Assembly (NCBI RefSeq): GCF_018618475.1
Contig: NZ_JACSMD010000003.1
Span: 62,001 to 126,000, forward strand
Length of the DNA stretch: 64,000 bases
Direction of reading: 5' to 3'
DNA from: Exiguobacterium sp. s122
Lineage (GTDB): Bacteria > Bacillota > Bacilli > Exiguobacteriales > Exiguobacteriaceae
A model generated the notes under the pieces. The model did no database searches. It saw only the letters and a list, made by a program, of their open reading frames with translations, and was not told the origin of the DNA. Made by a program: the position numbers and the translations under genes. Shown one piece after another: positions 39,910 to 49,122 of the stretch; the first letter of the stretch is position 1; every line of letters starts with the position of its first letter.

Positions 39910-42684
39910 TTATTGGAACTTTGGTACGTCGAAGTGGAGCGTGTAAGAATCGAGTGTTTGATACGTTTGATAAATGCGTGTCGTCTGTTTTGTGGCCCAA
40001 CCGATGTCTGTTGCATATTGATGGATGCCTGGATTGGCAGGGTTGAAACGCATTTTATAGAGTGTGTTTTGCTTATGGGTTGGGTGATTGATGTAACTTG
40101 CCCCGATCCAATAAGCTCCACCAACGATGGCAGCTTCAGGAGTGAACCATTTTTGCTCGAAAGCAAATTTTGCTCCTGTAGCGAGAGGACTGCTGTCCAC
40201 CGCTTGAATGCCATACATATTGTACACAGTCGCAGCGACTGCACGATCTGGGTAAATCCGAGTGCCACTTGAATTAATCAAAGCATTTCCATCTTTATCG
40301 ACCGGCACCCCTTGAGCAAGCAATGATTTTCCATGGCCTGTTTCATGTACGGCGTGAGCCAATAAATAGATTTCATTGATGCTATATTGATTACCGGCGT
40401 TAATGAATGCTTGTCCTTGGTTTGTAAGCGTTCCACTATTCGTGAGCACTCGATTCAATGTTGTTGCAGTTGTTCCAGCGCTCTTCGATAAATCAAGGAA
40501 CTGATAGAAAGCTTGTGAATTTTGATCGAAATTAGCTGGATTCACAAACGGCTCGAGGTCTGTAACAGAAGCTCTACGCCACACGTTATCAAAAATTCGA
40601 ATATTATGACCAGCAGGGCGGCGATATGAAACTGTGTAGTAAGTTCCTGTTTGGCCAGTGATGGTCACCGTTTCTCCAGGATTGATTTGTCCGTATGCGT
40701 GTGATGTTAGACTCGGTTGGCTAAGGATATCAGCGGCGCCGACAACAGAGCTAGGTGTGACGAAACCAGTCATTGAACCATATTTGACGCGATACCAGAC
40801 GGTCGTCCCAACAACTTGCCGATCCACATATTCAAGGCTTGTTCCGTTAGGAATTGTCGCGAGCGTAACTGCAGTTGAAGAGGCAGACATTTTAAGCGCT
40901 GTTCCAACCCCAGAAATGACCCGCAACTGATTGTTTACGATGGTGCCGGTGTTCCCGTTAACACTTACCCAAGCACGTGGTAAATAGGCTGGAGCGTTGC
41001 GGTGCGCGTCTGTTTGCCCAAACTGCGCGACTTGCCGTTCCGCCATGGTGCGCACAGAAAGCGGATAAGATGTATAAGACACAACACGTTGAATACCAGT
41101 AGCAGGTGGTGTCGTCGAAACTGGTGCGGTATAGCTCAAATGAATGTATCCACCGACAAAGTTACCACTCGTCAAGATTCCCCATTCTGTATTCAAGACG
41201 GGCTTCACTTTGACGATTGTCCCATGTGCGAGTGTTCCGATTGCTGTATTACTAGTTGACGGAGTCGGTCGTACGTTCAAAGGCGTATTATTTGAGACAA
41301 CTTGTACTTCCCGCTCTGGTCCATACTGCTCGGTTGGCTCTGTCGGTGTCGTTGGTGCCGTCAACGCGAAGTCACGGGCGGCAACAAAACCGACTCGATT
41401 GTTATAACGGATTTCAAACCAGGACCCAGTTGCGCCGTGTGTCGCCAATTGATCCACTTTTGCGCCGAGCGGGATGTCTTGAATCGTCGTACGAGTCGAT
41501 GACATCGACGAGAACATCGGAACTTGGCGTTGTGCATAATAAGGTGTCGCGGTTTGTGGTGCCGTCAACGAAAAGTCGCGAGCGGCCACATAACCTGTCT
41601 GATTGTTGTAACGAACTTTGAACCATGAACCTGTCGCGCCATGGACCGACAACTGGTCGACTTTCGCGCCTGTCGGAATGGTTTGGATGGTTTGAGACGT
41701 TGTCGATGTCGAAGTGTACATCGTCGCCGCTCGTTGTGCGTAATACGGCGTCACCGGTGCGGCAACTTCCGTTTCAGACAAGTTGCGCATCGGGACGTAT
41801 CCGGTCACGGAGCCGGCCGTCACTTTTGCCCAAGAACCAGTCGCCCCATGAGTAGAGACGAGTCTCACGCTAGACCCGACCGCTAGCAAGCCGAGCGATT
41901 GACCTGACGTCGACATCGAGTTGAACACGCTCGTTGCCGTCTTGACGTAAAGCGTCGTTGGAGACGAAGTGACGATGGCTTGGAGACTGCGCATCGCTAC
42001 ATAACCTGTTTGTCCGGCATATGTGACTTTCGCCCAAGAACCAGTCGCACCATGCGTCGATACGAGTGTGACGCTCGCGCCTTTCGGAATCGTCGCGAGT
42101 ACAGGTGCCGTTGAAATCATCGAACTATGCATCGTCGTATTTGTCACGGTCGTATGTGTGGCGTTCGATTGAGGAGTCACGGTTGTCCCTCCTGAAAGCG
42201 TGAAGTAACGTTGTGCAACGTAACCTGTTTTCCCACCGTAGGTCACTTTTAACCATGAGCCTGTCGCACCATGTGTCGAAATGTAGGTGACCGTTGCACC
42301 TTTTGGGACCGTCGTGACGATTGGAGCGGTCGTCGTCATCGCCGAGCGCATATTGACGTTCTCGTTAGCCGTATAGGTTTGTACACTCGTCTTCGTGACG
42401 GTTGTTGGTTTGAGCGTCAAATAGGAAGAGGATACGTACCGTTTTTGGCCTTCGAAGTCGATTTCGGCCCAGTTGTTGCTTGTCGAATAGACGTGAACCG
42501 TCGTCCCTTGCGTCAGCTTGCCGACGATGGATGATGTGGTCGAAGTTGAAGAACGTACGTTCAGAATAGAGGTATTTACCGTACCTTCGTATGTTGCTGC
42601 GTATGACTGAGTCGGGCCAATCGTGCTGAGCACAGTGCTCGTGACGAGGACGGCCACACTAAGTCTTGTCATCGTTGGTTTCAA
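39910..42684 (-). CDS. secreted SH3b-repeat N-acetylglucosaminidase (autolysin)
   Basis: The protein has 924 residues. A signal peptide (1-29, ending SYAA) is followed by about seven SH3b cell-wall-binding modules. Five internal modules share the turn HGATGSW, spaced about 75-80 residues apart. The C-terminal glucosaminidase domain (about 730-924) has the catalytic glutamate in AHAVHETGHGKSLLA. It should cut the glycan chain of peptidoglycan, like LytG/GH73. TTG 42684 follows GAAAGGGG. The near-identical repeats make it prone to copy-number change by recombination. Closed by terminators. Confidence 0.9.
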   Translation of the reverse strand: MKPTMTRLSVAVLVTSTVLSTIGPTQSYAATYEGTVNTSILNVRSSTSTTSSIVGKLTQGTTVHVYSTSNNWAEIDFEGQKRYVSSSYLTLKPTTVTKTSVQTYTANENVNMRSAMTTTAPIVTTVPKGATVTYISTHGATGSWLKVTYGGKTGYVAQRYFTLSGGTTVTPQSNATHTTVTNTTMHSSMISTAPVLATIPKGASVTLVSTHGATGSWAKVTYAGQTGYVAMRSLQAIVTSSPTTLYVKTATSVFNSMSTSGQSLGLLAVGSSVRLVSTHGATGSWAKVTAGSVTGYVPMRNLSETEVAAPVTPYYAQRAATMYTSTSTTSQTIQTIPTGAKVDQLSVHGATGSWFKVRYNNQTGYVAARDFSLTAPQTATPYYAQRQVPMFSSMSSTRTTIQDIPLGAKVDQLATHGATGSWFEIRYNNRVGFVAARDFALTAPTTPTEPTEQYGPEREVQVVSNNTPLNVRPTPSTSNTAIGTLAHGTIVKVKPVLNTEWGILTSGNFVGGYIHLSYTAPVSTTPPATGIQRVVSYTSYPLSVRTMAERQVAQFGQTDAHRNAPAYLPRAWVSVNGNTGTIVNNQLRVISGVGTALKMSASSTAVTLATIPNGTSLEYVDRQVVGTTVWYRVKYGSMTGFVTPSSVVGAADILSQPSLTSHAYGQINPGETVTITGQTGTYYTVSYRRPAGHNIRIFDNVWRRASVTDLEPFVNPANFDQNSQAFYQFLDLSKSAGTTATTLNRVLTNSGTLTNQGQAFINAGNQYSINEIYLLAHAVHETGHGKSLLAQGVPVDKDGNALINSSGTRIYPDRAVAATVYNMYGIQAVDSSPLATGAKFAFEQKWFTPEAAIVGGAYWIGASYINHPTHKQNTLYKMRFNPANPGIHQYATDIGWATKQTTRIYQTYQTLDSYTLHFDVPKFQ

Positions 42685-42840
42685 TGTCTTACCCCTTTCG
42701 ATCCGTGTGAATCTATGTCATTTGATTTGAATTTCATTGCGTGCGGTCTAAGTATAGCGTACTGAAAAAATGGAAAGAAGAAGAAAAATTTCAAAAAAGG
42801 TAAATGATTTAGAATGGGTATGTCTGAATTTTACAAAAAG

Positions 42841-42870
42841 AAAAAACCTCCAATTAATAGGAGGTTTTTT
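42841..42870 (-). terminator. terminator of the lipase-like gene
   Basis: Perfect stem AAAAAACCTCC / GGAGGTTTTTT, AATTAATA loop; the stop codon of the next minus gene is inside it. Confidence 0.85.
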
Positions 42871-43789
42871 CAAGTGGGATAGAAGTCGTTTGGAGGAGCC
42901 AGGATGTGATGTCATTCCACACTTCGGTCCGGTTTGTTTCGCGTAACACTTCGTGACGTGCTCCGTCATAAGTCAGGGCGGTCACTTCGATGTCAGCAGC
43001 CTGATAGTTCCGGACCATGCCTTTCAGTCCTTCCCCGTCCTGTACGACAGGGTCATCCGCCCCGACGACGAAGAGGAGTGGAAGCGTCTTCGGATGTTCA
43101 TGGATTCGCGGGAGCGACGTGACGTCGAGCGAGGCGCTTGCGACTTCATATAAGTAGCCAAGCGTCGGTAGCCCGCCGCAAAGTGGGTCGCTTCGATATG
43201 CCGCCACTTCTTCGGGGTCACTTGAAATCCAATCGCTTTCCGTCTTAGGTGGATAGAATTTCAGATTATAACGTCCAAACAACACGCGTTCGAATAAGCG
43301 TGACGGATAATCGCTTCCTTTTCGGCGGATGGCCATATCGATGGCGAACCGTCCGATGCGCCCGAGGATGCCAGAGCCGGGGGGAGGCGAGATAGCGACC
43401 ACCCCAGCAAGTTGGTGGCCCATCACTTGACCGAGTCGGAGTGACAACAGGGAGCCGAAACTGTGTCCGAGCACAAAGGTCGGGAGACCTTTGCCATACG
43501 TCTCGATCACGTGCATCGCATCCGTCACCATATGTTCGAACCCTTCATTTGGAAGTAAATGCGCATAAGTCGCCTGCTCTTTCGCAAATTCACCTGCCCC
43601 GCGCATATCACAGACATATACATTAAATCCATTTTCAGCCAAATGACTAGCGAACTCTCGGTAACGTGCATGATGTTCTAACATGCCGTGAAATAAGAAG
43701 CAGTCGGCGACGGCGTTCATCGCTTTCACGGTCAAGATGTTCGTCCGATATCCATCTGCATACGTATGCGCTGTAACGTTCAAACTCAT
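42854..43789 (-). CDS. alpha/beta hydrolase, monoacylglycerol-lipase-like
   Basis: The 311-residue hydrolase has FLFHGMLEHHARY near residue 32 (HG oxyanion), the nucleophile elbow GHSFGS near 110, an aspartate in VVGADDPV and a histidine in DGARHEVL. It matches monoacylglycerol lipases and lysophospholipases, and probably acts on lipid esters. ATG 43789 is preceded by GGAGGGAT. No signal peptide. Confidence 0.87.
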   Translation of the reverse strand: MSLNVTAHTYADGYRTNILTVKAMNAVADCFLFHGMLEHHARYREFASHLAENGFNVYVCDMRGAGEFAKEQATYAHLLPNEGFEHMVTDAMHVIETYGKGLPTFVLGHSFGSLLSLRLGQVMGHQLAGVVAISPPPGSGILGRIGRFAIDMAIRRKGSDYPSRLFERVLFGRYNLKFYPPKTESDWISSDPEEVAAYRSDPLCGGLPTLGYLYEVASASLDVTSLPRIHEHPKTLPLLFVVGADDPVVQDGEGLKGMVRNYQAADIEVTALTYDGARHEVLRETNRTEVWNDITSWLLQTTSIPLEKTSY

Positions 43790-43807
43790 CCCTCCAAAAT
43801 GTAGTCG

Positions 43808-45493
43808 TTAGAATAGCCCAATTGCGTTACCGGTCTCGTCGATGCCCATATTGAGTGCGGCGGGTTGTTTCGGTAGTCCTGGCATCGTCAATACGTTTCC
43901 GGTCAAGGCGACGAGGAAGCCGGCGCCGACGGAAGGCTTTAGTTCTCGGACGGTCACGGTAAAGCCTGCTTGATAACCGATTTTTGTCGGATCATCGGAC
44001 AGTGAGAACGGCGTCTTTGCCATACAGATTGGCAAGTCGGCCCATCCGTTCGTTACAATGTGCGCCATCTGTTTACGAGCTTTCGGCGTGAACGTCACGT
44101 CGGATGCCCCGTACACTTCTCGGGCGATGGTCGTGATTTTGTCTTCGATTGAGTCCGTCACTTCATAAAGCGGGGTCAACGCGGCATCGTTCGACTCGAC
44201 CGCTGCGATGACGGCCTCGGCAAGTGCTTCGCCGCCTTGTCCACCTTGCGCCCATACTTCGCTGAGTGCGACGCGGATTTTTTGTGAGCGGCACCATTCG
44301 AGGACCGCTGTAAGTTCTTCTTCTGTATCGGAGTTGAAGCGGTTGAGGGCGACGACGACCGGGAGGCCGAGTTTCGCCATCGTGTCGACATGTTTCGCGA
44401 GTAGCTGTAAGCCTGTTTTCACAGCTTCCACATGCTCGACGTGAAGCGTGTCTTTCGCGACACCGCCATGCATCTTGAGCGCGCGGACAGTCGCAACGAG
44501 GACGACGGCATCCGGCTTCAATCCGCCAATCCGTGATTTGATATGACAGAACTTTTCAGCACCGAGGTCAGCTCCGAAACCGGCCTCTGTGACGACGTAT
44601 TCGCCCAGTTTCAGCGCGGTCTTCGTCGCGATCAGAGAGTTGCAACCATGAGCGATATTCGCGAACGGTCCACCGTGCACGAGGGCAGGTGTCTGTTCGA
44701 GCGTCTGCACCAAGTTCGGTTTGAACGCTTCTTTCAACAAGAGCGTCGCCGCACCGGCGGCGCCAATCTGTTCGGCCGTTATCGGTTCGTTGTCACGGTC
44801 GTATGCGACGACGATGCGCTTAATGCGAGCCTCTAAGTCGCTGAGCGAGTCGGCGAGGCAAAGGATTGCCATGATTTCTGAAGCGACGGTAATATCGAAT
44901 CCGTCCTCACGCGGGACACCGTGAGCGGGGCCCCCAAGGCCGATCGTTACGTTACGAAGGGCTCGGTCATTCAAATCAAGGACACGTTTCCAGACGATGT
45001 TTCGGACGTCGATTCCGAGGTCATTCCCTTGATGTAAGTGATTGTCAATCATCGCGCTAATTGTATTATGTGCCGCCGTGATGGCATGCATATCTCCAGT
45101 GAAGTGCAGGTTGATGTCTTCCATCGGCAACACTTGGCTGAATCCGCCACCGGCTGCGCCGCCTTTCAAGCCCATCGTCGGACCGAGTGACGGCTCTCTG
45201 AGACAGACGATCGCTTGCTTATCGAGACGATTGAGCGCTTGTCCGAGTCCGACGGTAACGGTCGATTTCCCTTCGCCGGCCGGCGTTGGATTGATCGCTG
45301 TGACGAGGACGAGTTTCCCGTCTGTTCGGGTCTTCACGTCATCAAGCAAATCGAACGATAACTTCGCTTTGTATTTACCATATAGGTCCAGGTCGTCTTC
45401 TTTTAGTCCGAGCTTTTCTGCGATTTGTTTGATGGGAAGCATCTCCGCTTGCTGGGCAATCGTCAGGTCGGTCAAAGGCTTGATGGTCGTCAT
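43808..45493 (-). CDS. fhs: formate-tetrahydrofolate ligase
   Basis: The 561-residue enzyme makes 10-formyl-THF from formate, THF and ATP. Marks: [20 protein letters not shown], the family P-loop; [32 protein letters not shown]; and [11 protein letters not shown] 45493 follows GTGGAGGGAT. The longer frame to 45658 has no support. It provides one-carbon units when formate is available. It sits alone, divergent from the sugar permeases. Confidence 0.95.
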   Translation of the reverse strand: MTTIKPLTDLTIAQQAEMLPIKQIAEKLGLKEDDLDLYGKYKAKLSFDLLDDVKTRTDGKLVLVTAINPTPAGEGKSTVTVGLGQALNRLDKQAIVCLREPSLGPTMGLKGGAAGGGFSQVLPMEDINLHFTGDMHAITAAHNTISAMIDNHLHQGNDLGIDVRNIVWKRVLDLNDRALRNVTIGLGGPAHGVPREDGFDITVASEIMAILCLADSLSDLEARIKRIVVAYDRDNEPITAEQIGAAGAATLLLKEAFKPNLVQTLEQTPALVHGGPFANIAHGCNSLIATKTALKLGEYVVTEAGFGADLGAEKFCHIKSRIGGLKPDAVVLVATVRALKMHGGVAKDTLHVEHVEAVKTGLQLLAKHVDTMAKLGLPVVVALNRFNSDTEEELTAVLEWCRSQKIRVALSEVWAQGGQGGEALAEAVIAAVESNDAALTPLYEVTDSIEDKITTIAREVYGASDVTFTPKARKQMAHIVTNGWADLPICMAKTPFSLSDDPTKIGYQAGFTVTVRELKPSVGAGFLVALTGNVLTMPGLPKQPAALNMGIDETGNAIGLF

Positions 45494-45681
45494 ATACAAA
45501 AATCCCTCCACTTTCGAACGTTTTATTAATAAAGTAATCATTTTATTCGTGAATCGAGCCAGAATTGAAGCGGATTTACCTATTTCACCGGACTCGTTCG
45601 TCTTGTCATTGTGTTTATCATACAGTATCACCGTTTGAAATTCATCCGTGAAGTTCAATATATTCCACCCATTTTGTCAAA

Positions 45682-45695
45682 TGTATCCGTTTTCA
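45682..45695. promoter_or_regulatory. cre-like CcpA site before sugar permeases
   Basis: TGTATCCGTTTTCA matches 13 of 14 cre positions. It lies 43 bases before the permease start. The remaining sequence to fhs (45494-45681) shows no other element I can name. Confidence 0.5.
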
Positions 45696-45737
45696 TTGTT
45701 GGTCTATCCATGTAAATTGATAGTGGAGGCGATCAAC

Positions 45738-46643
45738 ATGACAGATACAACGAAACGGATGAAACGAAGACGCAATTGGAAGAAGCCGGCCAGCTTTATC
45801 GGCTTCGTCGGTCCGGCATTTTTAGCATTTGTGGCCATCGTCCTCATCCCGTTCTTTAACGGCATCTATTACAGTTTCACCGACTGGAACGGGGTGACCG
45901 GCCAGTTGAACTTTATCGGCTTCGACAATTACCAGCGGTTACTGTTTGAGGACGAGCAATTTCGGGCGTCATTTTGGATTACAACGAAATATACGCTCGT
46001 CGCCGTTTTATTGACGAATGTCGTCGGCTTTTCGCTCGCATTGTTATTGACGCTCAACATTAAGACACGCAACCTGCTTCGGACCGTCTTTTTTATGCCG
46101 AACTTGATTGGCGGACTGATCCTCGGCTTTATCTGGCAGTTCATCTACGTCAAAGGGTTTGAGTCGATTGGGTCGCTTACCGGCTGGCGTTTGTTTGAAC
46201 TACCTTGGTTAGGTGATGCGCAGACCGCATTTTGGGGAATTGTCATCGTTGCGATTTGGCAAGGTGGCGGCTACGTCATGGTCATCTATATTGCGGCACT
46301 CCAAAACGTGCCGACGGACCTTCTCGAGGCGGCAAAGATTGACGGAGCCAATCGCATGAAGATGTTGCGTCATATTACACTCCCGATGATTATGCCGTCG
46401 ATTACGATTTGTTTATTCTTGACGATCTCTTGGTCGTTCAAAGTGTTCGATACGAACCTTTCACTCACGAACGGTGGGCCGTTCAAGTCGACCGAGATGC
46501 TCGCTTTGAACATTTACACGGAATCGTTCGTGAACAACAATTATGGACTCGGCTCGGCGAAGGCGGTCATCTTCTTCCTCGTCGTCGCAGCGATTACGGT
46601 CACCCAAGTCTACTTGACGAAGAAGCGGGAGGTGGAGGCATGA
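45738..46643 (+). CDS. carbohydrate ABC transporter permease (MalF/UgpA type)
   Basis: The 301-residue protein has six helices. The cytoplasmic EAA loop, LLEAAKIDGANRMKMLRHITLPMI (split here as LLEAAKIDGAN and MLRHITLPM), contacts the ATPase. Together with the next gene it forms the channel of a CUT1 sugar importer. ATG 45738 follows GTGGAGGCG. No ATPase gene is nearby; a shared MsmX-like ATPase is likely. The binding protein is encoded at 49.1 kb. Confidence 0.9.
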   Translation: MTDTTKRMKRRRNWKKPASFIGFVGPAFLAFVAIVLIPFFNGIYYSFTDWNGVTGQLNFIGFDNYQRLLFEDEQFRASFWITTKYTLVAVLLTNVVGFSLALLLTLNIKTRNLLRTVFFMPNLIGGLILGFIWQFIYVKGFESIGSLTGWRLFELPWLGDAQTAFWGIVIVAIWQGGGYVMVIYIAALQNVPTDLLEAAKIDGANRMKMLRHITLPMIMPSITICLFLTISWSFKVFDTNLSLTNGGPFKSTEMLALNIYTESFVNNNYGLGSAKAVIFFLVVAAITVTQVYLTKKREVEA

Positions 46644-47545
46644 CGACGGAAAAAATTGAACAGCTCGAATCAAAGCTTGATCAAACTCCAAGGCGGCTAT
46701 TACCCCAAAAACCACTCCGCACCGGAAGCTATACGGCGAACCTCGGACTAGTTGAACTGATTGCCATCTTACTTGGCCTGCTTTATCTTGTCCCATTCTA
46801 TTACGTGATCGTCAATTCGTTTAAGTCGATTGCGGAAATTTATACGAACACGTCCGCTTTGCCGAACGTGTGGCTCGCCTCTAACTACGCGGAGGCTTGG
46901 GAAGCGATGAACTATGGGCGCGTCTTCTTTAACTCGCTCTTCATCACGGCCGGGGCTAACCTTTTCATCGTCATCTTCACGTCGATGGCGGCATGGAAAC
47001 TCGTACGGACGAAACATTGGATCTCGACAGTCATCTTCTTTTTGTTCGTCGCTGCCATGGTCATCCCGTTCCAATCGATTATGATTCCGCTCGTCAAAGT
47101 GTCGAGCATTCTCGGGCTATTGAACAGTCATTGGGGATTGATGATTATGTATCTCGGGTTCGGTTCCGGCATCTCGGTGTTCTTATATCACGGTTTTATG
47201 AAATCGATTCCCGAGGAAATTGAAGAGGCTGCCATCATCGATGGATGTTCGACGTGGGGTGTGTTTTGGCGCATCGTATTCCCACTGTTAAAACCGATCA
47301 CGGTGACGATCGTCATTTTGAATAGCCTCTGGATTTGGAATGATTTTCTCTTACCTTCACTTGTCCTCCGAGACATCGAACTGCGGACGATTCCGCTCGC
47401 GACGTTCTATTTCTTCGGACAATATACAAAACAATGGGATTTGGCACTCGCTGGATTAGTCCTTGGGATCGTTCCGCTCCTCGTCTTTTTCTTCGGTATG
47501 CAAAAGCATATTATCAAAGGGATTACGAGCGGCTCGATCAAATAA
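46640..47545 (+). CDS. carbohydrate ABC transporter permease (MalG/UgpE type)
   Basis: The 301-residue partner overlaps the previous gene by ATGA. It has six helices and the EAA motif EEIEEAAIIDGCSTWGVFW. Residues 1-35 are a long polar cytoplasmic tail. Substrate is not evident; CUT1 importers take oligosaccharides or glycerol-phosphate. Confidence 0.9.
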   Translation: MTTEKIEQLESKLDQTPRRLLPQKPLRTGSYTANLGLVELIAILLGLLYLVPFYYVIVNSFKSIAEIYTNTSALPNVWLASNYAEAWEAMNYGRVFFNSLFITAGANLFIVIFTSMAAWKLVRTKHWISTVIFFLFVAAMVIPFQSIMIPLVKVSSILGLLNSHWGLMIMYLGFGSGISVFLYHGFMKSIPEEIEEAAIIDGCSTWGVFWRIVFPLLKPITVTIVILNSLWIWNDFLLPSLVLRDIELRTIPLATFYFFGQYTKQWDLALAGLVLGIVPLLVFFFGMQKHIIKGITSGSIK

Positions 47546-47560
47546 CCCTTCCCAAGGGTT

Positions 47561-47597
47561 CTCCTCCGTCCGCTACACGGGGGAGATTTTATTTTTT
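47561..47597 (+). terminator. terminator after permease pair
   Basis: CTCCTCCGT / ACGGGGGAG imperfect stem followed by T-rich sequence; a smaller hairpin AACCCTT/AAGGGTT lies just before it. Confidence 0.65.
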
Positions 47598-47607
47598 AAA
47601 AAGACTG

Positions 47608-47636
47608 TTGACATTCGTCTGAATATTGATAATAAT
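47608..47636 (+). promoter_or_regulatory. promoter of the asnA T-box transcript
   Basis: -35 TTGACA (47608-47613), 17-base spacer and -10 AATAAT (47631-47636). Confidence 0.85.
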
Positions 47637-47642
47637 AGGGTC

Positions 47643-47918
47643 AATTCAATTGTGAACGACATTGAAAGGACGAGTACACAGAAGACGTAAGCAAAGCGAG
47701 CCGGGGGCGGTGAAAGCCCGGTCTGAAATCTCTGTCGAAGAACCTCCTGGAGTCGCTACCCGAACGCTTTGCAAGTAGACGTAGCCGGACCGTTCCCCGT
47801 TATCGGAACTACGAGATGTTCGTCTCGAAAAAGTGAGTAGATTCGTCTACTAATTTGGGTGGCACCGCGGAGCTTGAAGCCTTCCGTCCCATAGTCCATG
47901 GGATTGGAGGGCTTTTTT
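47643..47918 (+). promoter_or_regulatory. T-box riboswitch leader (asparagine)
   Basis: The leader has the base of stem I GCAAAGC paired with GCTTTGC. Directly before the 3' strand is the sequence GAAC, giving specifier codon AAC (Asn). The T-box TGGGTGGCACCGCGG (47856-47870) follows, and then the terminator GCCTTCCGTCCCA / TGGGATTGGAGGGC plus T run (47879-47918). The bulge UGGC would pair with an uncharged end GCCA, and tRNA-Asn of related bacteria has discriminator G, which fits. Uncharged tRNA-Asn should therefore turn on asnA. Confidence 0.95.
47879..47918 (+). terminator. T-box intrinsic terminator
   Basis: GCCTTCC..GTCCCA pairs with TGGGAT..GGAGGGC, followed by TTTTTT. It competes with the antiterminator formed by the T-box sequence. 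Confidence 0.9.
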
Positions 47919-47961
47919 CTATTGCTTCATCCCAAATACCCCACAATTGGAGGAAGACAAA

Positions 47962-48942
47962 ATGACAACAGCAACAAGCATGATGAAAGAAAGACAACAG
48001 GCAATCACTTCGGTAAAGGCAACGTTCGAAGAAAAGTTCAGCACAGCACTCGGCCTCACACAAGTCCAAGCGCCATTGTTCGTCACGTCGGCGAGCGGCG
48101 TGAACGACCATTTGAACGGCGTTGAACGCATCATCCAGTTCGACACGCAGTACCCGGGACATGAGCTCGAAATCGTCCAATCGCTCGCAAAATGGAAACG
48201 TGAGGCGCTCGGCCGTTACGGATTCGATGCCGGGGAAGGGCTTTATACACAAATGCGTGCGATTCGTCGCGACGAGGAACTCGATGCGACGCATTCGCTG
48301 TATGTCGATCAATGGGACTGGGAACGCGTCATCACTCGTGAAGAGCGGACGACGGATTATTTGAAAGCGACGGTCGAATCGATTTATGCGGCTTTGCTTG
48401 AGACGGAGAAGACAGTCGAAGCGAAGCACGGCATCGAAGCAATCCTTCCTGAGGCGATTCATTTCATCACGAGCCAAGAGCTTGAAGATACGTATCCGAC
48501 GCTCTCACCAAAAGATCGGGAAAGCGCGATTTGTAAAGAGTATGGTGCGGTATTTATCTCACAAATCGGTGGTGCGCTCCTCTCGGGCGAAAAGCATGAC
48601 GGCCGAGCGGCAGATTATGACGACTGGTCGCTCAACGGCGATATTCTCGTCTGGCACCCTGAGCTCGAGTCAGCGTTCGAGTTGTCATCGATGGGCATTC
48701 GAGTCGATGAAGCGGCCCTCGCGAAGCAACTTGAAATCGCGGATGCTGAAGAGAAACGGAAGTACCCGTTCCACCAAGCCGTTCTAGAAGGTCGTTTGCC
48801 GCTTACAATCGGTGGAGGTATCGGGCAGTCACGCGTTGCGATGTATCTGCTCCGGGCCCGTCATATCGGCGAGGTCCAATCATCGGTTTGGCCGAGCGAA
48901 GTCGTGGCGGCATGTGAGGAAGCCGGCATCAGCTTGTTGTAA
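47962..48942 (+). CDS. asnA: aspartate-ammonia ligase
   Basis: The 326-residue AsnA makes asparagine from aspartate, ammonia and ATP. It is related to class II aminoacyl-tRNA synthetases. Marks: [45 protein letters not shown] and [15 protein letters not shown] near residue 285. ATG 47962 follows GGAGGA; an in-frame TTG at 47947 is too far upstream. T-box control makes it respond to tRNA-Asn charging. It sits between two parts of a sugar importer. Confidence 0.95.
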   Translation: MTTATSMMKERQQAITSVKATFEEKFSTALGLTQVQAPLFVTSASGVNDHLNGVERIIQFDTQYPGHELEIVQSLAKWKREALGRYGFDAGEGLYTQMRAIRRDEELDATHSLYVDQWDWERVITREERTTDYLKATVESIYAALLETEKTVEAKHGIEAILPEAIHFITSQELEDTYPTLSPKDRESAICKEYGAVFISQIGGALLSGEKHDGRAADYDDWSLNGDILVWHPELESAFELSSMGIRVDEAALAKQLEIADAEEKRKYPFHQAVLEGRLPLTIGGGIGQSRVAMYLLRARHIGEVQSSVWPSEVVAACEEAGISLL

Positions 48943-48965
48943 ACATTATATAGAAGAAACTCGAC

Positions 48966-48999
48966 ACCAGGACTTTCATTTATGGAAGTCCTGGTTTTC
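48966..48999 (+). terminator. terminator after asnA
   Basis: ACCAGGACTT / AAGTCCTGGT stem with TTTT. Confidence 0.85.
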
Positions 49000-49045
49000 T
49001 GTGCAACATTTTCCACCCTACACGTCAATTTTTACACCTACATAA

Positions 49046-49059
49046 TGGAAGCGTTTTCA
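49046..49059. promoter_or_regulatory. cre-like CcpA site before sugar-binding protein
   Basis: TGGAAGCGTTTTCA, 13 of 14 cre positions, overlaps or follows a CATAAT -10 (49041-49046). Confidence 0.6.
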
Positions 49060-49122
49060 TTTACATTTAACATGTACTTAATGGATGGCATCATTCAATC
49101 AGGCATCAAAGGAGGAAACAGA

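Noticed and set aside
40100-42600. Repeat array that could be taken for CRISPR
   Set aside because: The repeats are in frame within a coding sequence, spaced by protein module length, and encode SH3b turns.
47809-48477. Minus-strand frame of 222 codons over the T-box and asnA
   Set aside because: Opposite strand of a certain gene and a certain leader RNA, with no recognisable domain and no ribosome site.
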